Shown: one piece after another, positions 52,853 through 63,211 of the stretch
How the letters are laid out: every line of letters begins with the position of its first letter
How positions within the stretch are numbered: the stretch's first letter is position 1
NCBI RefSeq assembly: GCF_028285715.1
Contig: NZ_JANQOO010000017.1
Span: 248,001-312,000 of the forward strand
Direction of reading: 5' to 3'
Length of the DNA: 64,000 nt
Source of the DNA: Ulvibacterium sp.
Lineage (GTDB): Bacteria; Bacteroidota; Bacteroidia; Flavobacteriales; Flavobacteriaceae
Program-made: the position numbers and the translations under genes
Notes under the pieces: model-generated
Told to the model about the DNA's origin: nothing
Databases searched by the model: none
What the model saw: only the letters and a program-made list of their open reading frames with translations

Positions 52853-53701
52853 TCAATCCCTGGAAATGCGTTCCAAGGTCATGAGAATAGGCAAATGATC
52901 GGATGCGTCCGGTTCATAGATTACCCGAATATCCATGATTTTCCATCGCTTTTTTGGTCGTACGAGAACGTAATCGATTTGCTTACGGGGAGCTGTGGAG
53001 GGAACCGTTGGCAATTCCTTGCCAAAATCCTCTTTTACCCAACCTTTATGTTCCAAAAGATTCAGGACTTCGGAATCGGGAGTTGCGTTCAAATCGCCGG
53101 TAAGGATATAGCCCATATCCATTTTATCGTCCACAAACGCCGCTTCGATTACCGCGACCGCGGCTTTCCTAGCCATCTCGGAACCAATGGTTTCCAAATA
53201 ATCAAAGTGGGTGGTTATAAATCGGACGATTTCTTTTTTGCCGGGCTCCTTGGAAAAATCCACATCAATGCACATGGCCTCATATCGGCTGCTGCTGGCA
53301 CTTGGAATGGAAAGATTGCCTACATAGGCAAAAGGTTGTTTGGACAATATACCATCGCCATAGTGCAATTGGGAATCCGGTACGGGAATATCCAACAAAT
53401 GGTATAAGTTGGGTGCTTCCTTTTCGGTAGAAGCCCCCAAAATATTGTGCATATTCGTTAATCTACCTAGGGTGGCCATCATGGTGGAATCGGCTACCTC
53501 CTGAAGTCCTACAATATCGGGGTCCGTGGCCTTTATCACATCGGCGATTCGAGCCAAATCCTTTTTCCCGTCCATTCCCACCCCATAATGAATGTTATAG
53601 CTTAATATCCTTAGGGTCGATGGGGTTTCTTGGGCCAACATTCCGTCAATAGGGTGAAGGAAAATCAAAAGAAGTGGGACGATTCGTTGAAACGTATTCA
53701 T
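52853..53701 (-). CDS. Secreted endonuclease/exonuclease/phosphatase-family protein
   Basis: 282 residues, signal peptide to ~23. EEP motifs: 'RILSYNIHYGVG' (Asn), 'DIVGLQEVADS' (catalytic Glu), 'GDLNATPDSEVL' (Asp-Asn), 'IDYVLVRPKK' and 'SDHLPILMTL' (His of the Asp-His dyad). The set is complete, so it should be an active metal-dependent phosphodiesterase, perhaps on phospholipid headgroups or inositol phosphates, outside the cytoplasm. A CAAATATA box (minus-strand TATATTTG, 53767-53774) lies about 65 bp upstream. Confidence 0.88.
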   Translation of the reverse strand: MNTFQRIVPLLLIFLHPIDGMLAQETPSTLRILSYNIHYGVGMDGKKDLARIADVIKATDPDIVGLQEVADSTMMATLGRLTNMHNILGASTEKEAPNLYHLLDIPVPDSQLHYGDGILSKQPFAYVGNLSIPSASSSRYEAMCIDVDFSKEPGKKEIVRFITTHFDYLETIGSEMARKAAVAVIEAAFVDDKMDMGYILTGDLNATPDSEVLNLLEHKGWVKEDFGKELPTVPSTAPRKQIDYVLVRPKKRWKIMDIRVIYEPDASDHLPILMTLERISRD

Positions 53702-53897
53702 TTTATCCGAAAATCAAGGTAGAATTAAAATTTATGTCAGAAAGGGTAGTCCAAAATCCTTCTTTTCAAATATAGCCGATAAATGAAAAGAAGTTTGCGG
53801 ACCCAAAAAAAGATTTGCACACCTTATCCATCATGACATTCATTTTTTGTAACAATTATAGGACGCCTTCCTCTCTATAGTGGTAAAATTAAAGGTT

Positions 53898-55028
53898 ATG
53901 GCAGAAGGTTTACGTTTGAAGTTTGTTCTAATCTATGGTATCTGCTGTTGTTTGGGATATCCGAAACTCGTTGCGCAGTCCGAATCACTTCAGAAAGAAT
54001 TAATGGCCTTGACCGATGAGTACCTTAGGATAAATCCCGAGGCCAGTGGGGTAATCGCTTCGGTCAGCTATCCAAATGCCACCAACTGGAAATACAGTCC
54101 GGGACATGTGGGTAGGGATGGGAATACTCCCTTGTCTGGCAATGAAAAGTTCATCGCGGCGAGCATCACCAAAACATTTGTGGCCGCCTGTATTTTACAA
54201 CAGGAAGAAGAAGGACTCCTTTCTTTGGATGACAAGGTTATCCAATATTTGGATGAATCCACAATCAAAAACCTGACCGAGTATAATGGAAAATCCTATG
54301 AGCAGGAATTGACCCTGGAACATCTCTTGCGCCACACCAGTGGTATTTTTGATTATCTTAATAAAGGCCAAGTACATCTGAATGGTTACGAAAACGACCC
54401 GGAGCGCGAATATACGTTGCAAGAGCGAATCGATTTCGCCCTGGAATTGGGGGCTGCGACCCACAAACTAGGTAAGTACGGATATTCCAACACCAATTAT
54501 ATCCTTTTGGGAATGATTGCCGAAAAGGTGGACAATGCCAACATTGCCGATATTATTGAACGTAGAATAATAGTCCCGCTAGGGTTAAAAAACACCTCTT
54601 TGCAACCCTCCGACGATGTTATTCCCCAAATGTTCAAGGGATACTATACGGATTGGGACCTGACCAAATTTACCCTGCATTTCAACAAAATGAACCCTGC
54701 AGGAGGTATCCTTACCACAACGGATGATTTGACGGTCTTTGCCCAAGGGTTGTTCCGGGGAAAACTATTCAAATCCGAAGCAACGTTACCTAAAATGCTG
54801 GATTTTAAAAAAGGCTATGGTTTGGGGGTAATGCTATTCGATAAATCAAAAAGAACAGGACGGGTAATGGGCCATAGTGGTTTTGATCCGGGATATACCT
54901 GTTATCTGACTTATTTGGAGAACCAGGATATTACGGTGGTCACCGTCATTAATCAGTCGGAATTGGTGGTTACAATGCCGGCCTTTTTAATCGTTAAAAT
55001 AGTACACCTGCTCAAAACGGGGCTATGA
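53898..55028 (+). CDS. Secreted serine hydrolase (class C beta-lactamase fold)
   Basis: About 376 residues from the ATG at 53898; a GTG at 53880 would add six residues. Signal peptide to ~24. 'AASITKTFVAACIL' gives the S-x-x-K nucleophile motif, 'YGYSNTNYILLG' the Y-x-N motif and 'MGHSGFDPGYTC' the H-x-G third motif. Proteins of this type are usually D-alanyl-D-alanine peptidases or esterases rather than antibiotic-degrading enzymes. Its stop is 4 bp past the first codon position of the sulfatase frame, so the two are co-transcribed. Confidence 0.87.
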   Translation: MAEGLRLKFVLIYGICCCLGYPKLVAQSESLQKELMALTDEYLRINPEASGVIASVSYPNATNWKYSPGHVGRDGNTPLSGNEKFIAASITKTFVAACILQQEEEGLLSLDDKVIQYLDESTIKNLTEYNGKSYEQELTLEHLLRHTSGIFDYLNKGQVHLNGYENDPEREYTLQERIDFALELGAATHKLGKYGYSNTNYILLGMIAEKVDNANIADIIERRIIVPLGLKNTSLQPSDDVIPQMFKGYYTDWDLTKFTLHFNKMNPAGGILTTTDDLTVFAQGLFRGKLFKSEATLPKMLDFKKGYGLGVMLFDKSKRTGRVMGHSGFDPGYTCYLTYLENQDITVVTVINQSELVVTMPAFLIVKIVHLLKTGL

Positions 55029-55099
55029 TCCTATCATTTTGGCCTACTTCCTATTTTTTGATTACTTTGGAACTCACGGGATGTATAATACACTACTGG

Positions 55100-56572
55100 A
55101 TGTTTCGACTTTTTTTTGTTCTAGGTTTCACCTTCTTTTTTTCGGGATGCGTCAAAAGCCCTGCTCCTGAGAAAATCAGACCCAATATCCTTTTTATAGC
55201 GGTTGACGATTTACGGACCGAACTGGGTATCTATAATTCCGATGTTAAGTCTCCCAATCTGGATAGCTTGGCCCGTGCAGGATCCTATTTTACACATCAC
55301 TACGTTCAGGTTCCTACTTGCGGAGCCTCCCGGCATGCCCTATTGACAGGAATGCGACCCTCAAAACCCATCCATCTATCCAACCAAGCCATAGAAAAGG
55401 AAATCTCCGAAAAACCGGAACAGGCCATTCCCGAGACCTTTATCCATAAATTCAGAAGGGAGGGCTATCATACCGCGGGCATAGGGAAAATAAGCCATTC
55501 CGCGGATGGATTGGTATATGGTTATGAAGAGCCCGTTTCAAATAAAAGGGAATTGCCCCATAGCTGGGATGAACTGCTCTTTGACCCCGGAAAATGGGAG
55601 ACCGGATGGAACGCTTTTTTCGCCTATGCCAGTGGGGAAAACCGACAGAGCCTAAAAAAGCAGGTGAAACCCTATGAAAAAGGTTATGTGGATGACGACG
55701 GCTACCCGGATGGACTCACCACCAAGCTTGCCCTCACTAAATTGCGGGAGCTCAAAAACAAGGAAGAACCCTTTTTTATGGGGGTAGGTTACTTTAAGCC
55801 CCACCTGCCCTTTAACGCCCCAAAAAAGTACTGGGATTTATACGACAGCGATCGTATTCCGCTTGCTCCATACCCCAAAATTCCAGAAGACATCCATTTG
55901 AAAAGTCTGCATGGAAGCGGGGAATTCAACCAATATGCCTTGGGTGAGGAGAAAGCGAGCTTGTCAGAGGCAGTATCGGATGCCTATGCCAAAAAATTGA
56001 GACATGCCTATTGGGCGTCCATCAGTTATATCGATGCACAAATCGGAAGACTATGGAAGGAACTTAAGACTTTGGGGCTGGACAAGAATACGATCATCGT
56101 TGTTTGGGGCGACCATGGTTGGCATTTGGGAGACCAGCGGGTATGGGGTAAACATACCTTGTTCGAGAATGCGTTGAAAAGTACCCTGATAGTTAAATCG
56201 CCCTATCTTGATCACAAAAACCAGAAAGTAGATCAAATCCTGGAAACCGTGGATATCTATCCAACGCTTATGGAGCTTTGTGACTTGAAAATGGATTATG
56301 CCATTGATGGGGAAAGTTTTGCCCATACCATGGAATCTATCCAAAAGTCATCAGACGGAGTGGCCTATGGCTATTTTAAAAATGGTATTACGTTGCGTAC
56401 GGACGCATATCGATTGACCCAATATTACAGAGAGGAAGAACCGACCTTGGAACTTTATGACCATACCCTGGATCCGTGGGAATCCAGAAATATTGCCAAG
56501 GATAATGCAGACATCATACAAGAGTTGGTGCCCATTTTGGAAGAGGGCAATACCGGTTTATATGACTTTTAG
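55100..56572 (+). CDS. Formylglycine-dependent sulfatase, lipoprotein
   Basis: 490 residues from the ATG at 55100, which begins a lipoprotein signal ('FTFFFSGC', Cys17); the frame is open 75 bases further up but that stretch is not signal-like. Metal-binding 'AVDDLR' (35-39), catalytic Cys74 in C-G-A-S-R (to be converted to formylglycine), 'GVGYFKPHLPFNAP', 'WGDHGWHLGDQRVWGKHTLFE' (outline, His/Lys/Asp) complete the site. It resembles the iduronate-2-sulfatase-like S1 subgroup that desulfates marine polysaccharides. No partner sulfatase-maturation enzyme or lyase is next to it. Confidence 0.88.
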   Translation: MFRLFFVLGFTFFFSGCVKSPAPEKIRPNILFIAVDDLRTELGIYNSDVKSPNLDSLARAGSYFTHHYVQVPTCGASRHALLTGMRPSKPIHLSNQAIEKEISEKPEQAIPETFIHKFRREGYHTAGIGKISHSADGLVYGYEEPVSNKRELPHSWDELLFDPGKWETGWNAFFAYASGENRQSLKKQVKPYEKGYVDDDGYPDGLTTKLALTKLRELKNKEEPFFMGVGYFKPHLPFNAPKKYWDLYDSDRIPLAPYPKIPEDIHLKSLHGSGEFNQYALGEEKASLSEAVSDAYAKKLRHAYWASISYIDAQIGRLWKELKTLGLDKNTIIVVWGDHGWHLGDQRVWGKHTLFENALKSTLIVKSPYLDHKNQKVDQILETVDIYPTLMELCDLKMDYAIDGESFAHTMESIQKSSDGVAYGYFKNGITLRTDAYRLTQYYREEEPTLELYDHTLDPWESRNIAKDNADIIQELVPILEEGNTGLYDF

Positions 56573-56656
56573 CTACAGAAAAACCCTCTTTACAACATAG
56601 GATTAGCATAAGTAAAAACTTTTGTTACATTTGCCCCGGTAATACAAAATCTAGCG

Positions 56657-57406
56657 ATGGACGTTCTTGGTATTGATATTGGCGGCTCCGGTATGAAAGG
56701 AGCCTTAATAGATTCATTGACAGGGGAAATGCTTACGGAGCGCTTTAGGATTCCCACTCCTGAATCCAAAAAACCCAAGGACATGGCCAAGGTCTTCAAG
56801 GAAATTGTAGACCATTTTGGGCATAAGGGGCCCATAGGCTGTGGGTTTCCTACGGTTATCAAGCACGGCATCTGTAAATCGCCCGGTAACCTCCATAAAA
56901 AGTGGCTAGGGGTCAACGTCCAGAAGCTTTTTAGTGATGTCACAGGACTCCCGGTGACGGTTATCAATGATGCCGATGCCGCCGGTTATGCCACCATGAA
57001 CTATGGTATTGGCAAAGGAAAGGAAGGCTTGGTGATTATGATTACCATTGGAACAGGATTGGGCAGTGGTGCATTTTTGGATGGTGAACTGATCCCTAAT
57101 TTTGAATTGGGCCAGATTCCCTACAAAAAGTATACAAAAATTGAAACTTGGGCCGCGGCATCGGCCAAGGAGCGCGAGGAGCTGAGTTACAAAAAGTGGG
57201 GTAAGCGCTTCAACGTTTTTTTGGAGTTCGTGGAATTGTTGGTATCCCCGGACTGGATTATTTTGGGAGGTGGAACCTCCAAGGATTTTGACCAGTTCAA
57301 GGATTACATAAAGATCGATACTCCGGTTATACCCGCAGAGCTCCGAAATCATGCCGGTATTGTTGGCGCCGCCGCCGCGGCATTGCATCAGGCCCCGCTA
57401 GATTAA
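56657..57406 (+). CDS. ppgK: Polyphosphate glucokinase
   Basis: 249 residues of the ROK fold. Phosphate-binding 'LGIDIGGSGMKGALID' (4-19), 'CGFPTVIKHGI', 'NDADAAGYATMNYGIGKG' (the N-D-A-D-A phosphate/glucose loop), 'TIGTGLGSGAFLDGELIPN' and 'PDWIILGGGTSKDF'. The small size and GDIGGSGxKGA opening fit polyphosphate-dependent glucokinase, which uses polyP (and often ATP) to phosphorylate glucose. Cytoplasmic. It lies about 85 bp after the sulfatase and may be independent. Confidence 0.88.
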   Translation: MDVLGIDIGGSGMKGALIDSLTGEMLTERFRIPTPESKKPKDMAKVFKEIVDHFGHKGPIGCGFPTVIKHGICKSPGNLHKKWLGVNVQKLFSDVTGLPVTVINDADAAGYATMNYGIGKGKEGLVIMITIGTGLGSGAFLDGELIPNFELGQIPYKKYTKIETWAAASAKEREELSYKKWGKRFNVFLEFVELLVSPDWIILGGGTSKDFDQFKDYIKIDTPVIPAELRNHAGIVGAAAAALHQAPLD

Positions 57407-57494
57407 TCGTTCTCCAGTCCTTGTTTTTCCGCTACTGCGCGGATGCATTGAATTGTAATGGAAGTGACCATCCACCTGGCCTTGTTCCTAAAAT

Positions 57495-58283
57495 TTAGAT
57501 GGCCCTGTGGGATTGACTGGCCTCTCTTCGTTGGTCATAGCTATCGGAAATCTGCCTGTCGAACTTCTTTGGGGATTCAAAGTTGAGTCGATGGTCCTTA
57601 AGCCGCTGTTCCCCTCCAAAGATAAAATGTAGTTCCTTTTGCATCAGCGCTTGAATGGACTTCTCGGCCACATGTTCCGGTGAGTCCATTTCCCGGCCTT
57701 TAAATTTCTGCATCATTTCCGTGTCCGTTGCGGTGGGATATACACAGGTAACCGAAATTTTAAAAGGTTTAAGCTCTCGTCTCAAGGAATCCGAAAATTG
57801 ACGAATCCCTGCCTTGGTACTTCCATATACCGAATAAAACGGCATACCCAAAAGTCCCAATCCCGAAGAAACATTTAAAATGGCCGCCTCCCTGGAAGAT
57901 TTGAGTAAGGGCAGACAATATTTGGTAAGGAATAGAACGGCTGTTAGGTTTACGGCCACTTGGTCATAGATCTCTTCGTCCGGGATATCCTCCAACGACC
58001 CTGCCGAAACGATACCTGCATTGTTGATCAATACATCCAAACGGCCCCATTGGTCCTCAATTTTGGAGGACATTTCGCGAAGCACACCGATATCGCCAAC
58101 GTTTCCATTGACCAACAGAAATTTTGTTTTTTCAAAATCCTCCGGGAGCCGCTCTAAATTTTTTTTATCCCTGGCTATGACCGCGATATCCTTAACGCCC
58201 TGTTTTATCAGTTCCGCGATCATACATCTTCCAATACCACGGGAACCGCCCGTAATAAGGACTTTTTTCCCTTTTAGTCTCAT
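57495..58283 (-). CDS. Short-chain dehydrogenase/reductase
   Basis: 262 residues, classical SDR: cofactor motif 'VLITGGSRGIGRCM' (T-G-x-x-x-G-x-G), 'DVLINNAGIVSAGS' (N-N-A-G), catalytic Ser in 'ILNVSSGLGLLG', and Tyr-x-x-x-Lys in 'YSVYGSTKAGIRQF'. After the core the protein ends in a divergent ~45-residue tail ('HFIFGGEQRLKDHRLNFESP'). Substrate unknown. It is transcribed away from ppgK and toward no partner. Confidence 0.88.
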   Translation of the reverse strand: MRLKGKKVLITGGSRGIGRCMIAELIKQGVKDIAVIARDKKNLERLPEDFEKTKFLLVNGNVGDIGVLREMSSKIEDQWGRLDVLINNAGIVSAGSLEDIPDEEIYDQVAVNLTAVLFLTKYCLPLLKSSREAAILNVSSGLGLLGMPFYSVYGSTKAGIRQFSDSLRRELKPFKISVTCVYPTATDTEMMQKFKGREMDSPEHVAEKSIQALMQKELHFIFGGEQRLKDHRLNFESPKKFDRQISDSYDQRREASQSHRAI

Positions 58284-58435
58284 GTAAATCGATTTTCTTT
58301 GAATGAATTAGCTTCTTCAATTTATACAAATTACATGGCACTTGGTTCAAAAAAATCCTGGCTTGTGCAATTAATATTGAAGCCGCAAATACAGGACGTG
58401 CAGATTACCGATTTGACAAAATAGACCACCCAAAA

Positions 58436-58462
58436 CAAAAAACCTCGAATCGGATTCAAGGT
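58436..58462 (-). terminator. Rho-independent terminator of typA
   Basis: ACCT-C-GAATC (58442-58451) pairs with GATTC-A-AGGT (58453-58462), and the preceding A run gives a T tract on the minus strand. It sits 14 bp after the typA stop. Confidence 0.7.
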
Positions 58463-58476
58463 CTTTTGGGGCAGTA

Positions 58477-60276
58477 TCAATCGATTTTATTCCGTTTACG
58501 GTCCACCTCCTTTAAAAATATCTTTCGCAAGCGAAGGTGTTTCGGGGTCACTTCAACATACTCGTCCTTTTGGATGTATTCCAAGGCCTCTTCCAAGGAA
58601 AATTTTATGGCCGGTACAATCTTTGCCTTGTCATCCGCTCCGGCCGAACGTACATTGGAAAGCTTTTTGGTCTTGGTGACATTAACGGTCATGTCATCGC
58701 CTCGGGAATTCTCCCCAATGACCTGTCCTTCATAAATATCCTCCCCCGGGTCTATAAAGAACTTGCCCCGTTCCTGAAGTTTATCAATGGAATAGGGTAT
58801 GGCCTTCCCATTCTCCATGGAGACCAAGGAACCGTTCTGGCGTTGTGGGATATCGCCCTTCATAGGCTGGTATTCCAAAAAACGGTGGGTCATTATAGCC
58901 TCTCCGGCCGTCGCCGTCAATAATTGGTTTCGTAGCCCAATAATTCCCCGGGACGGGATATGGAACTCACAGAGCATCCGTTCCCCCTTAGCTTCCATAT
59001 GGGTCATTTCCCCTTTACGAATGGAGACCATTTCAACCGCCTTTCCGGAAACCTCCTCCGGCAAATCTATGGTCAGTTGTTCCATAGGCTCACATTTTAC
59101 ACCCTCAATGGTCTTGATAATAACCTGCGGCTGACCTATTTGCAATTCGTAACCTTCCCTCCGCATGGTTTCGATCAAAACGGAAAGATGGAGCACCCCT
59201 CGTCCAAAGACCATAAATTTATCGGCACTATCGGTCTCTTCTACCCTAAGGGCCAGGTTCTTTTCGAGTTCCCGCTCCAATCGTTCCTTAATGTGTCTGG
59301 AAGTGACAAATTTGCCATCCTGCCCAAAAAATGGGCTATCGTTAATGGTAAAAAGCATACTCATCGTAGGCTCATCTATGGCTATGGTCTTTAATCCCTC
59401 GGGATTTTCAACATCGGCAATGGTATCCCCGATTTCGAACCCTTCCAGACCCACGATAGCGCAGATATCACCTACTGCCACCTCCTGAACCTTTTTGCGG
59501 CCCAAACCTTCAAAAGTAAAGAGCTCCTTTATTTTTGATTTAACAAGACTCCCATCCCTTTTTACCAAGGAAATCTGTTGACCCTCCCTTAAGCTTCCCC
59601 TTTGAAGCCTACCGATGGCGATCCTACCGGTAAAGGAAGAATAATCCAGGGAGGTAATCAGCATTTGGGTGTTGCCCTCTTCCGCCATAAAACTGGGAAT
59701 ATGGGCAATGACCATATCCAACAAAGGTTCTATGGAGTCCGTTTCCTTTTTCCAATCATCACTCATCCAATTGTGCTTTGCCGATCCGTATACTACGGGG
59801 AAATCCAATTGCCATTCCTCCGCACCAAGTTCGAACATAAGATCGAATACCTTTTCATGCACCTCCTCGGGGGTGCAATTCTCCTTATCCACCTTATTGA
59901 TCACCACACAAGGCTTCAGCTTCATATCTATGGCCTTCTGCAACACAAATCGCGTTTGTGGCATAGGGCCCTCAAAGGCGTCTACCAGCAATAAAACGCC
60001 ATCCGCCATGTTCAGCACCCGTTCCACTTCCCCTCCAAAATCAGCGTGCCCAGGAGTATCTATAATGTTTATTTTGGTACCCTTGTAGGTTACGGATACA
60101 TTTTTGGAAACTATGGTAATCCCCCGTTCACGTTCCAAATCATTATTATCCAAAATCAAATCGCCCGTAGTTTCGTTCTCCCGAAACAACTGGCAATGGT
60201 GCATGATTTTATCGACCAAGGTAGTTTTACCGTGGTCTACGTGCGCGATGATGGCAATATTCTTTGTACTGGTCAT
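58477..60276 (-). CDS. typA: Translational GTPase TypA/BipA
   Basis: 599 residues. G1 '[15 protein letters not shown]' (11-25), G2 'RERGITI', G3 '[14 protein letters not shown]' (75-88), G4 '[13 protein letters not shown]'. The EF-G-like domains II-V follow, and the C-terminal BipA-specific domain ends '[21 protein letters not shown]'. BipA binds the ribosome and is needed for growth in cold or stress and for large-subunit assembly. The whole protein is full-length and conserved. A CAAAGATA box (minus-strand TATCTTTG, 60296-60303) lies 20 bp before the ATG, giving a very short leader. Confidence 0.97.
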   Translation of the reverse strand: MTSTKNIAIIAHVDHGKTTLVDKIMHHCQLFRENETTGDLILDNNDLERERGITIVSKNVSVTYKGTKINIIDTPGHADFGGEVERVLNMADGVLLLVDAFEGPMPQTRFVLQKAIDMKLKPCVVINKVDKENCTPEEVHEKVFDLMFELGAEEWQLDFPVVYGSAKHNWMSDDWKKETDSIEPLLDMVIAHIPSFMAEEGNTQMLITSLDYSSFTGRIAIGRLQRGSLREGQQISLVKRDGSLVKSKIKELFTFEGLGRKKVQEVAVGDICAIVGLEGFEIGDTIADVENPEGLKTIAIDEPTMSMLFTINDSPFFGQDGKFVTSRHIKERLERELEKNLALRVEETDSADKFMVFGRGVLHLSVLIETMRREGYELQIGQPQVIIKTIEGVKCEPMEQLTIDLPEEVSGKAVEMVSIRKGEMTHMEAKGERMLCEFHIPSRGIIGLRNQLLTATAGEAIMTHRFLEYQPMKGDIPQRQNGSLVSMENGKAIPYSIDKLQERGKFFIDPGEDIYEGQVIGENSRGDDMTVNVTKTKKLSNVRSAGADDKAKIVPAIKFSLEEALEYIQKDEYVEVTPKHLRLRKIFLKEVDRKRNKID

Positions 60277-60416
60277 ACCCTTGATTTTAAGCGTGCAAAG
60301 ATACGCCTAATTTTCTCTTGTCGATCAGATCTTATATTAATTTTATGTTGTTGATTTTTAGGAAGTTATTTTAGCGCTCAAAAACAACGATTCATAACCC
60401 TATCACAAAACCTGTT

Positions 60417-61001
60417 TCATTCAAATACCGGTTTTTTTGATTTTCGTTTGGTGGCGACCCACCCGAAGTTGATATTCAACAAAGGGCCATACCCGGAAAG
60501 GGCACCATCTCCCCGATAATAACCCGCACCGAGTTCTACATTAAAATTAAAACCTTTGGGATAGGTGCGTTGAATACCGTAGACCAATCCGTAAAATCCC
60601 AGATTAAAATCGTCGGGGCCTTCAATGTCCGTGGCGAGTCGGAGTTGGGAGAAGAAAATGGCCTGGGCCGCAGCGATATAATTTCCCGAATTTCCCGATA
60701 CGTTCTTGTTCCTGGCTACGCGCCTGTTTAAATTGTGGTAATAGCGATACCGGTTATTCCAAGCCAATCCTAGGGCATATCCTTCTTGATAGGTAGCCAG
60801 ACCCAGACCCAGACTGGTGGAAATGGTTTGGTTCCTAAAAATGCCAAGCTCATAACTCAACCCTGGTGCAAGAAGGTCGAATTTAAACTGGTGTCGCTCC
60901 AGGTTGATAAGGCCACTGCCTTTTTCCTGGATTTCCATTCGCTGTCCGTTTGTCAAAAGTGGTAAGGAAATTGCAAAACACAGCAGTACTAATTTACCCA
61001 T
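60417..61001 (-). CDS. Secreted outer-membrane-like protein, unknown
   Basis: 194 residues, signal peptide to ~20 ('CFAISLPLLTNGQ'). The body alternates aromatic and small residues ('HQFKFDLLAPGLSYELGIFR', 'LGLGLATYQEGYALGLAWNNRYRYYHNL', outline; 'NLGFYGLVYGIQRTY', 'FNVELGAGYYRGDG'), a transmembrane beta-strand pattern of a small eight-strand barrel. No family name can be given. It is transcribed away from kdsA, whose start is 73 bp upstream. Confidence 0.7.
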   Translation of the reverse strand: MGKLVLLCFAISLPLLTNGQRMEIQEKGSGLINLERHQFKFDLLAPGLSYELGIFRNQTISTSLGLGLATYQEGYALGLAWNNRYRYYHNLNRRVARNKNVSGNSGNYIAAAQAIFFSQLRLATDIEGPDDFNLGFYGLVYGIQRTYPKGFNFNVELGAGYYRGDGALSGYGPLLNINFGWVATKRKSKKPVFE

Positions 61002-61074
61002 AGATTTTGATTCGTTTCGCTAAATCTAAAAAGGAAACCAGGGTTAAATACTATCTTTATGCAAAATTTATGAT

Positions 61075-61905
61075 ATGGATCTGTCTCTTATTCCTCAAAT
61101 TAAACATGCCCGTGGCGATAATTTTTTTCTACTCTCGGGTCCATGCGCCATCGAGGGGGAGGATATGGCCCTACGGATTGCGGAGCATATCGTACAGCTT
61201 ACGGACAAACTAGGCATTCCCTATGTGTTTAAGGGAAGTTTTAAAAAGGCCAATCGGAGTCGGGTCGATTCCTTTACGGGCATAGGGGATGAAAAAGCCT
61301 TGAAAATACTCCGTAAGGTATCCGAGACTTTTGAAGTACCCACGGTAACCGATATCCATGAAGTCTCGGATGCGGACAAGGCGGCCGAGTTTGTGGATGT
61401 GCTTCAAATCCCGGCTTTTTTGGTACGCCAGACGGATTTGGTGGTCGCGGCCGCTAAAACCGGCAAAACGGTAAATCTTAAGAAAGGGCAGTTTATGAGT
61501 CCGGAGAGTATGCGACATGCCGTCACCAAGGTTACGGATTCCGGTAACGAACAAGTCCTTATTACCGATCGTGGTACCATGTTCGGCTATCAGGATATGG
61601 TAGTAGACTTTAGGGGCATACCCACCATGAAAGCATTTGCTCCCGTGGTCTTGGATGTGACCCACTCCCTACAACAACCCAACCAATCCTCCGGGGTAAC
61701 CGGTGGAAGACCTGCCTTGATAGAGACCATGGCACGGGCAGGAATTGCAACCGGGGTAGATGGACTTTTTATGGAAACCCACTTTGATCCGGCCAATGCC
61801 AAAAGCGACGGGGCCAATATGTTGCCCTTGGAGCGACTGGAGCAACTCTTGACCAATCTTTCGACATTGAGGCAAACCATAAATGGGCTGGCCAGTACTT
61901 CATAA
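61075..61905 (+). CDS. kdsA: 3-deoxy-8-phosphooctulonate synthase
   Basis: 276 residues. Class I aldolase-like KDO-8-P synthase motifs: 'LLSGPCAIEGEDMALRIAEH' (outline, PEP-binding), 'FKGSFKKANRSRVDSF' (Arg/Lys binding of phosphate), 'IPAFLVRQTDLVVAAAKT', 'GTMFGYQDMVVDFRG' and 'FDPANAKSDGANMLPLERLE' (metal and substrate). It condenses PEP and arabinose-5-phosphate to KDO-8-P for lipopolysaccharide core synthesis. Full length; cytoplasmic; alone, as often in Bacteroidota. Confidence 0.97.
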   Translation: MDLSLIPQIKHARGDNFFLLSGPCAIEGEDMALRIAEHIVQLTDKLGIPYVFKGSFKKANRSRVDSFTGIGDEKALKILRKVSETFEVPTVTDIHEVSDADKAAEFVDVLQIPAFLVRQTDLVVAAAKTGKTVNLKKGQFMSPESMRHAVTKVTDSGNEQVLITDRGTMFGYQDMVVDFRGIPTMKAFAPVVLDVTHSLQQPNQSSGVTGGRPALIETMARAGIATGVDGLFMETHFDPANAKSDGANMLPLERLEQLLTNLSTLRQTINGLASTS

Positions 61906-62262
61906 ATCATTTAATTGCTTGATTTTCAATATATAGCTAAGCACTTTTCCCCTTTTAAAAAATCTACCTTTTATCCTATTAACTAATCGATAGAAATTCT
62001 TTTTTCGTCTACAAAATCAGACTATTAGTATATCTATTTTTTTCCTTTTTTAAGTTCAGGGTATCTTGAAACCTGAATTTGATCTAGTACCGTGTTGGCC
62101 TTACCCAATGGACAGGGATATCCATCACATTGAGCAGGTGTTTACTACGCGCGTCTTCATCCATGGAGCAACACCTGTAAAGCCCCTTTAGCGGTATGCT
62201 TACCTGCCATGGCCCATGGGAGGTCGGGAATCCATTTTTCAATACTAAAAATTTGAAGCATT
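61906..62262. other. Intergenic region with inverted repeat and possible leader ORF
   Basis: About 357 bp before a secreted-protein gene. CAGGTGTT (62135-62142) and AACACCTG (62170-62177) are a perfect 8-bp inverted repeat around a 27-base loop. An open frame of 27 codons (62108-62191) runs through it, so this could be a leader peptide or a cis-regulatory stem. No riboswitch class is recognised. Confidence 0.4.
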
Positions 62263-63141
62263 ATGAAAAAGCGAATTGCAAAAATAGCCTTCTGCTGTAT
62301 AGGGGCTATATTTCTTTTGAGTTGTCAGGATGACAATGAAAGTAGTGACACGGGTGAATTTAACTCTTTGACAGTAATAACCCGGACAGAAAAAAATGAA
62401 CTGGAAGCGGCCGTTAATGAAATAAATAGTGCCGTAGGCAACAATTTTGGCGTAGATACGAGTACAAGCAAAACCGTAAGTACAGAGAAGACCTTCGGTT
62501 GTATGGATATCACTTCCGAGGAAGATGAGAATGGAAACATTGCGGTCATCATCGATTATGGGGAGACCTGCGAACTTAGAAATGAGGATGTGGTCTCGGG
62601 TAGGATAGTAATTACCTATACTTCAGAAGATAGTGAGGATAATGACTTTGTGATAGACTACACTCTGGAAAATTACACCTACAACGACATAATGGTTACC
62701 GGAAGTGCCCAAGCCATTTATGATTTTGAAAACGAGGCAGGGAATCTGGTCTACGCTTACGAGTCTGATTTTAGTTTTACCTGGCCGGATGGCCTGGAAG
62801 CGACGGATAATAGCAGCTATGCCACTGAAACCATTTTCGAAAGTGATGAAGAAACCTTCCTTAACTTCTATAATCTTGTAACCGGTAATGGGGAAACGAT
62901 TTTCAGCAATGGGGACAGTTATACATTCCAGATCACCGAACCGTTGCGCAGCGAGCCGCGATGTAGGTATTACGTCAGCGGAGTGGTTGTAAGTACCCAG
63001 AATTCGGAAACCGTTACTTTGGATTATGGTGACGGGGAATGTGATGATAGTGCCCTGGAGACCGATGATGACGGTAATACCACAGAAATTGACCTAGATG
63101 ATATTGTTGACGATGATGAAGATGATGATACCGGTTCCTGA
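62263..63141 (+). CDS. Acidic lipoprotein of unknown function
   Basis: 292 residues. Signal with lipobox 'IFLLSC' (Cys21 region), so a lipoprotein. The mature protein has repeated Asp/Glu-rich beta-like segments ('IIDYGETCELRNEDVVSGRIVITYTSEDSE', outline) and ends in a long acidic tail ('DDIVDDDEDDDTGS'), unusual for a folded domain and suggestive of calcium binding or surface exposure. Two Cys pairs could form disulfides. No family recognised. Followed 70 bp later by a terminator. Confidence 0.7.
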   Translation: MKKRIAKIAFCCIGAIFLLSCQDDNESSDTGEFNSLTVITRTEKNELEAAVNEINSAVGNNFGVDTSTSKTVSTEKTFGCMDITSEEDENGNIAVIIDYGETCELRNEDVVSGRIVITYTSEDSEDNDFVIDYTLENYTYNDIMVTGSAQAIYDFENEAGNLVYAYESDFSFTWPDGLEATDNSSYATETIFESDEETFLNFYNLVTGNGETIFSNGDSYTFQITEPLRSEPRCRYYVSGVVVSTQNSETVTLDYGDGECDDSALETDDDGNTTEIDLDDIVDDDEDDDTGS

Positions 63142-63211
63142 TTCTTGAAAATAAAGGGTCTTGCCAAAACCTGGATAATACAATTAATTTTATGTTTTCG
63201 TTTTTGCGTTG

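Noticed and set aside
55025..55099. Upstream extension of the sulfatase frame
   Set aside because: The ATG at 55100 starts a proper lipoprotein signal with a cysteine; the extension would bury it.
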